A stretch of DNA of 64,000 bases from Lachnospiraceae bacterium (lineage in GTDB: Bacteria > Bacillota > Clostridia > Lachnospirales > Lachnospiraceae). The position numbers and the translations under genes were made by a program. Location of the stretch: positions 3,472,001 to 3,536,000 of the forward strand of contig AP025576.1 in the NCBI GenBank assembly GCA_022845955.1. Direction: 5' to 3'. The notes beneath the pieces were generated by a model. The model ran no database searches, was not told the DNA's origin, and was given only the letters and a program-made list of their open reading frames with translations. Positions 62,464 through 64,000 of this stretch are shown piece by piece. Numbering within the stretch: position 1 is the stretch's first letter; each line of letters opens with the position of its first letter.

Positions 62464-62517
62464 TTTACGGCTGGTTTGCAGAATACATAGCCTGAAAGGC
62501 GGAAGGTGAGGTTTTTT

Positions 62518-63009
62518 ATGATTAATGCAAAAGGAACCGTTTTTAAATACGGTGATAATGTGGATACCGATGTGATTATCCCCGCCCGTTATCTGAATTC
62601 ATCAGATCCGGCGGAGCTTGCTGCACATTGTATGGAAGACATCGATAAGGAATTTATTAAAACAGTGAAAAAAGGCGATATAATTGTAGCGGAGAAGAAT
62701 TTCGGCTGCGGATCCTCCAGAGAGCATGCGCCTATCGCTATCAAGGCCGCAGGTGTCAGCTGCGTGATTGCGGAAACCTTTGCACGCATTTTTTACCGGA
62801 ATGCTATCAATATCGGGCTTCCTATCATTGAGTGTCCGGAGGCTTCCCGGGCAATCGAGGCAGGAGATGAGGTGGAAGTTGATTTTGATTCCGGCATGAT
62901 TACGGATATTACGAAAGGAACCAGCTTCAAAGGGCAGGCATTTCCCGAATTTATGCAGAAAATTATTGATGCGGAAGGCCTTGTGAATTATATTAATAAT
63001 AAAAATTAG
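62518..63009 (+). CDS. leuD: 3-isopropylmalate dehydratase, small subunit
   Basis: This 163-residue swivelling subunit completes isopropylmalate isomerase with LeuC. Motifs are [38 protein letters not shown] and [18 protein letters not shown] 62518 follows GGAAGGTGAGG; an in-frame start four codons upstream is less well placed. It follows leuC by 54 bases. leuA, leuB and ilvD are not in the window. Confidence 0.95.
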   Translation: MINAKGTVFKYGDNVDTDVIIPARYLNSSDPAELAAHCMEDIDKEFIKTVKKGDIIVAEKNFGCGSSREHAPIAIKAAGVSCVIAETFARIFYRNAINIGLPIIECPEASRAIEAGDEVEVDFDSGMITDITKGTSFKGQAFPEFMQKIIDAEGLVNYINNKN

Positions 63010-63030
63010 GTTAATAAAACCGGAACGGAA

Positions 63031-63070
63031 AGGACCGCATAGATGCCCTATCAAGGCTCCCTGCGGTCCT
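63031..63070. terminator. Hairpin between leuD and the convergent degV gene
   Basis: AGGACCGCA (63031-63039) pairs with TGCGGTCCT (63062-63070). T-tracts are short on both sides, so efficiency is uncertain. Confidence 0.6.
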
Positions 63071-63097
63071 GTTGTATGTAACGGCAAAGGAATACCG

Positions 63098-63973
63098 TTA
63101 ATTTTTCTTTTCTTCTCCGTAATAAAGGATTCCCAGCGCTCCGGGGCCGGCATGGGTTCCGATGCTCGGGCTGATATCGTTGATAATGATATCCGTTAGC
63201 CCCGTAAGCTCCGTGATAAAGTCCGCTGCCAGACGGGCATCATCCGGACAGTTTCCGTGGACAATTCCCACAGGGACCGTCTTGTCGGGAGCATCACCTA
63301 ATGTATTTTTCATCCTTTCCACCAGTGTGCGGATGGATTTTTTCCTTCCTCTGGCGGTGCCGTCGGAGACAAGACTGCCATTTGTTCCCACATAAAGGAA
63401 AGGCTTCAGGTTTAAAGCCGTTCCCACGGCAGCAACAGCACCGGATATCCGGCCCCCTCTTTTTAAATGGAACAAATCATCCACTGTAAACTGCACATGC
63501 AGATGTTTTTTGTATTCTTCCAGCAGAGACGCGTTTTCTTCCAATGTTTTTCCTTGCTGAAAAAACTGGTTCGCCTTGATTACCAGAATCGTTTCCGCAA
63601 GGGAGACATTCAGGGAATCCAGAACGACTATCTTCCTGCCGGGATATTCCTCACAAAGTTCCTGCGCGGTAACATAAACATTATTATAGCTGCCGCTCAG
63701 TGCGGAAGAAAAAGCAATGTGAAGGATATCCATTCCTTTTTTCAGAATTTCTTCAAACCGTTCCCGGATAACAGCCGGATTATTCGCCATGGAAGAGGGG
63801 AGTTCTCCTTTTTTCATCCGTTCATAGAATTCTGCCGGAGGCATGTTTTTCTCGTCTCCATACACCTGATCGCCGAAGGCATAGTATTGAGGGATAATTA
63901 CGGTTCCGAATTTTTCTCCGTAGGAAGAGGGAAGATCGGAATTGGAATCAGTGGTAATACAATAGTTTTGCAT
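63098..63973 (-). CDS. DegV family fatty-acid-binding protein
   Basis: This 291-residue protein is a DegV (FakB-type) two-domain protein: YCITTDSNSDLPSSYGEKFG at the start, then HIAFSSALSGSYNNVYVTAQEL, DLFHLKRGGRISGAVAAVGTALNLKPFL and a C-terminal G-rich SIGTHAGPGALG. Family members bind a fatty acid and, as FakB, present it to the kinase FakA for phosphorylation and phospholipid synthesis. CAGGAGAG precedes the ATG. No fakA gene is in view. Confidence 0.93.
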   Translation of the reverse strand: MQNYCITTDSNSDLPSSYGEKFGTVIIPQYYAFGDQVYGDEKNMPPAEFYERMKKGELPSSMANNPAVIRERFEEILKKGMDILHIAFSSALSGSYNNVYVTAQELCEEYPGRKIVVLDSLNVSLAETILVIKANQFFQQGKTLEENASLLEEYKKHLHVQFTVDDLFHLKRGGRISGAVAAVGTALNLKPFLYVGTNGSLVSDGTARGRKKSIRTLVERMKNTLGDAPDKTVPVGIVHGNCPDDARLAADFITELTGLTDIIINDISPSIGTHAGPGALGILYYGEEKKN

Positions 63974-64000
63974 AAAAACTCTCCTGTGCTTGAAACTGTT

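Overview
The window reads as a chromosomal stretch of an anaerobic, spore-forming Firmicute of the Clostridia, most like a gut Lachnospiraceae. The basis is family content: CotJ spore coat genes, era-recO-glyS synteny, ATP-dependent pyruvate phosphate dikinase, a MetH without the reactivation domain, a 2-hydroxyacyl-CoA dehydratase activase-like giant protein, an anaerobic sulfatase-maturase-type radical SAM enzyme, an alpha-L-fucosidase, and Gram-positive style promoters and terminators. The genus is not determined. I saw no rRNA, tRNA, insertion sequence, prophage or CRISPR array. Almost all sequence is coding.

Layout. 1-2.1 kb: end of an FtsX-type ABC transporter and a radical SAM enzyme. 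2.1-8 kb: LysR regulator divergent from a split chromate transporter, a BmrR-like MerR regulator, a GH32-like protein, and a MATE pump behind a textbook MerR-type promoter. 8-11.8 kb: GH29 fucosidase divergent from an AraC regulator and a duplicated CmpB-like membrane protein. 11.9-17 kb: CotJA-CotJB fusion and CotJC, a promoter inside an inverted repeat, asparaginase, small proteins, YccF and a second MATE pump. 17-24.2 kb: VanW protein and a Bce-type peptide sensing/detoxification module (response regulator, kinase, ATPase, permease) interrupted by a NiCo riboswitch and its cation efflux gene. 24.2-28.1 kb: remnant of an AraC regulator and a complete iron-siderophore ABC operon. 28.2-32.5 kb: the 1415-residue activase-like protein.

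32.6-35.7 kb holds the least familiar unit: a sigma-A-type promoter, a structured RNA leader, a rhomboid-like protein without a catalytic serine but with a Cys/His tail, a sigma-factor-like protein lacking the DNA-binding parts, and an unrecognised 137-residue protein. It ends at a terminator interlocked with the BirA-type operator and promoter of bioY. 35.9-47.2 kb: M16C peptidase, DUF4349 lipoprotein, era (with a repeated N-terminus), a YqzL-like gene, recO, a lipoprotein, glyS and ppdK. 47.5-52.8 kb: an EAL protein with a degenerate GGDEF domain, a glycosyltransferase-acyltransferase fusion, a flavin-type oxidoreductase and a lipoprotein.

53-64 kb is amino acid biosynthesis: metH, a small membrane gene overlapping it, ilvB, two small-subunit genes (ilvN), ilvC, then a LysR regulator divergent from leuCD, and a DegV protein. 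Near-identical LysR-type palindromes sit upstream of the second ilvN-ilvC pair and in the LysR-leuC gap, which suggests one local branched-chain regulon controlled by that LysR protein. Starts were chosen from ribosome binding sites and family length; functions come from motif recognition by eye, with no database search.
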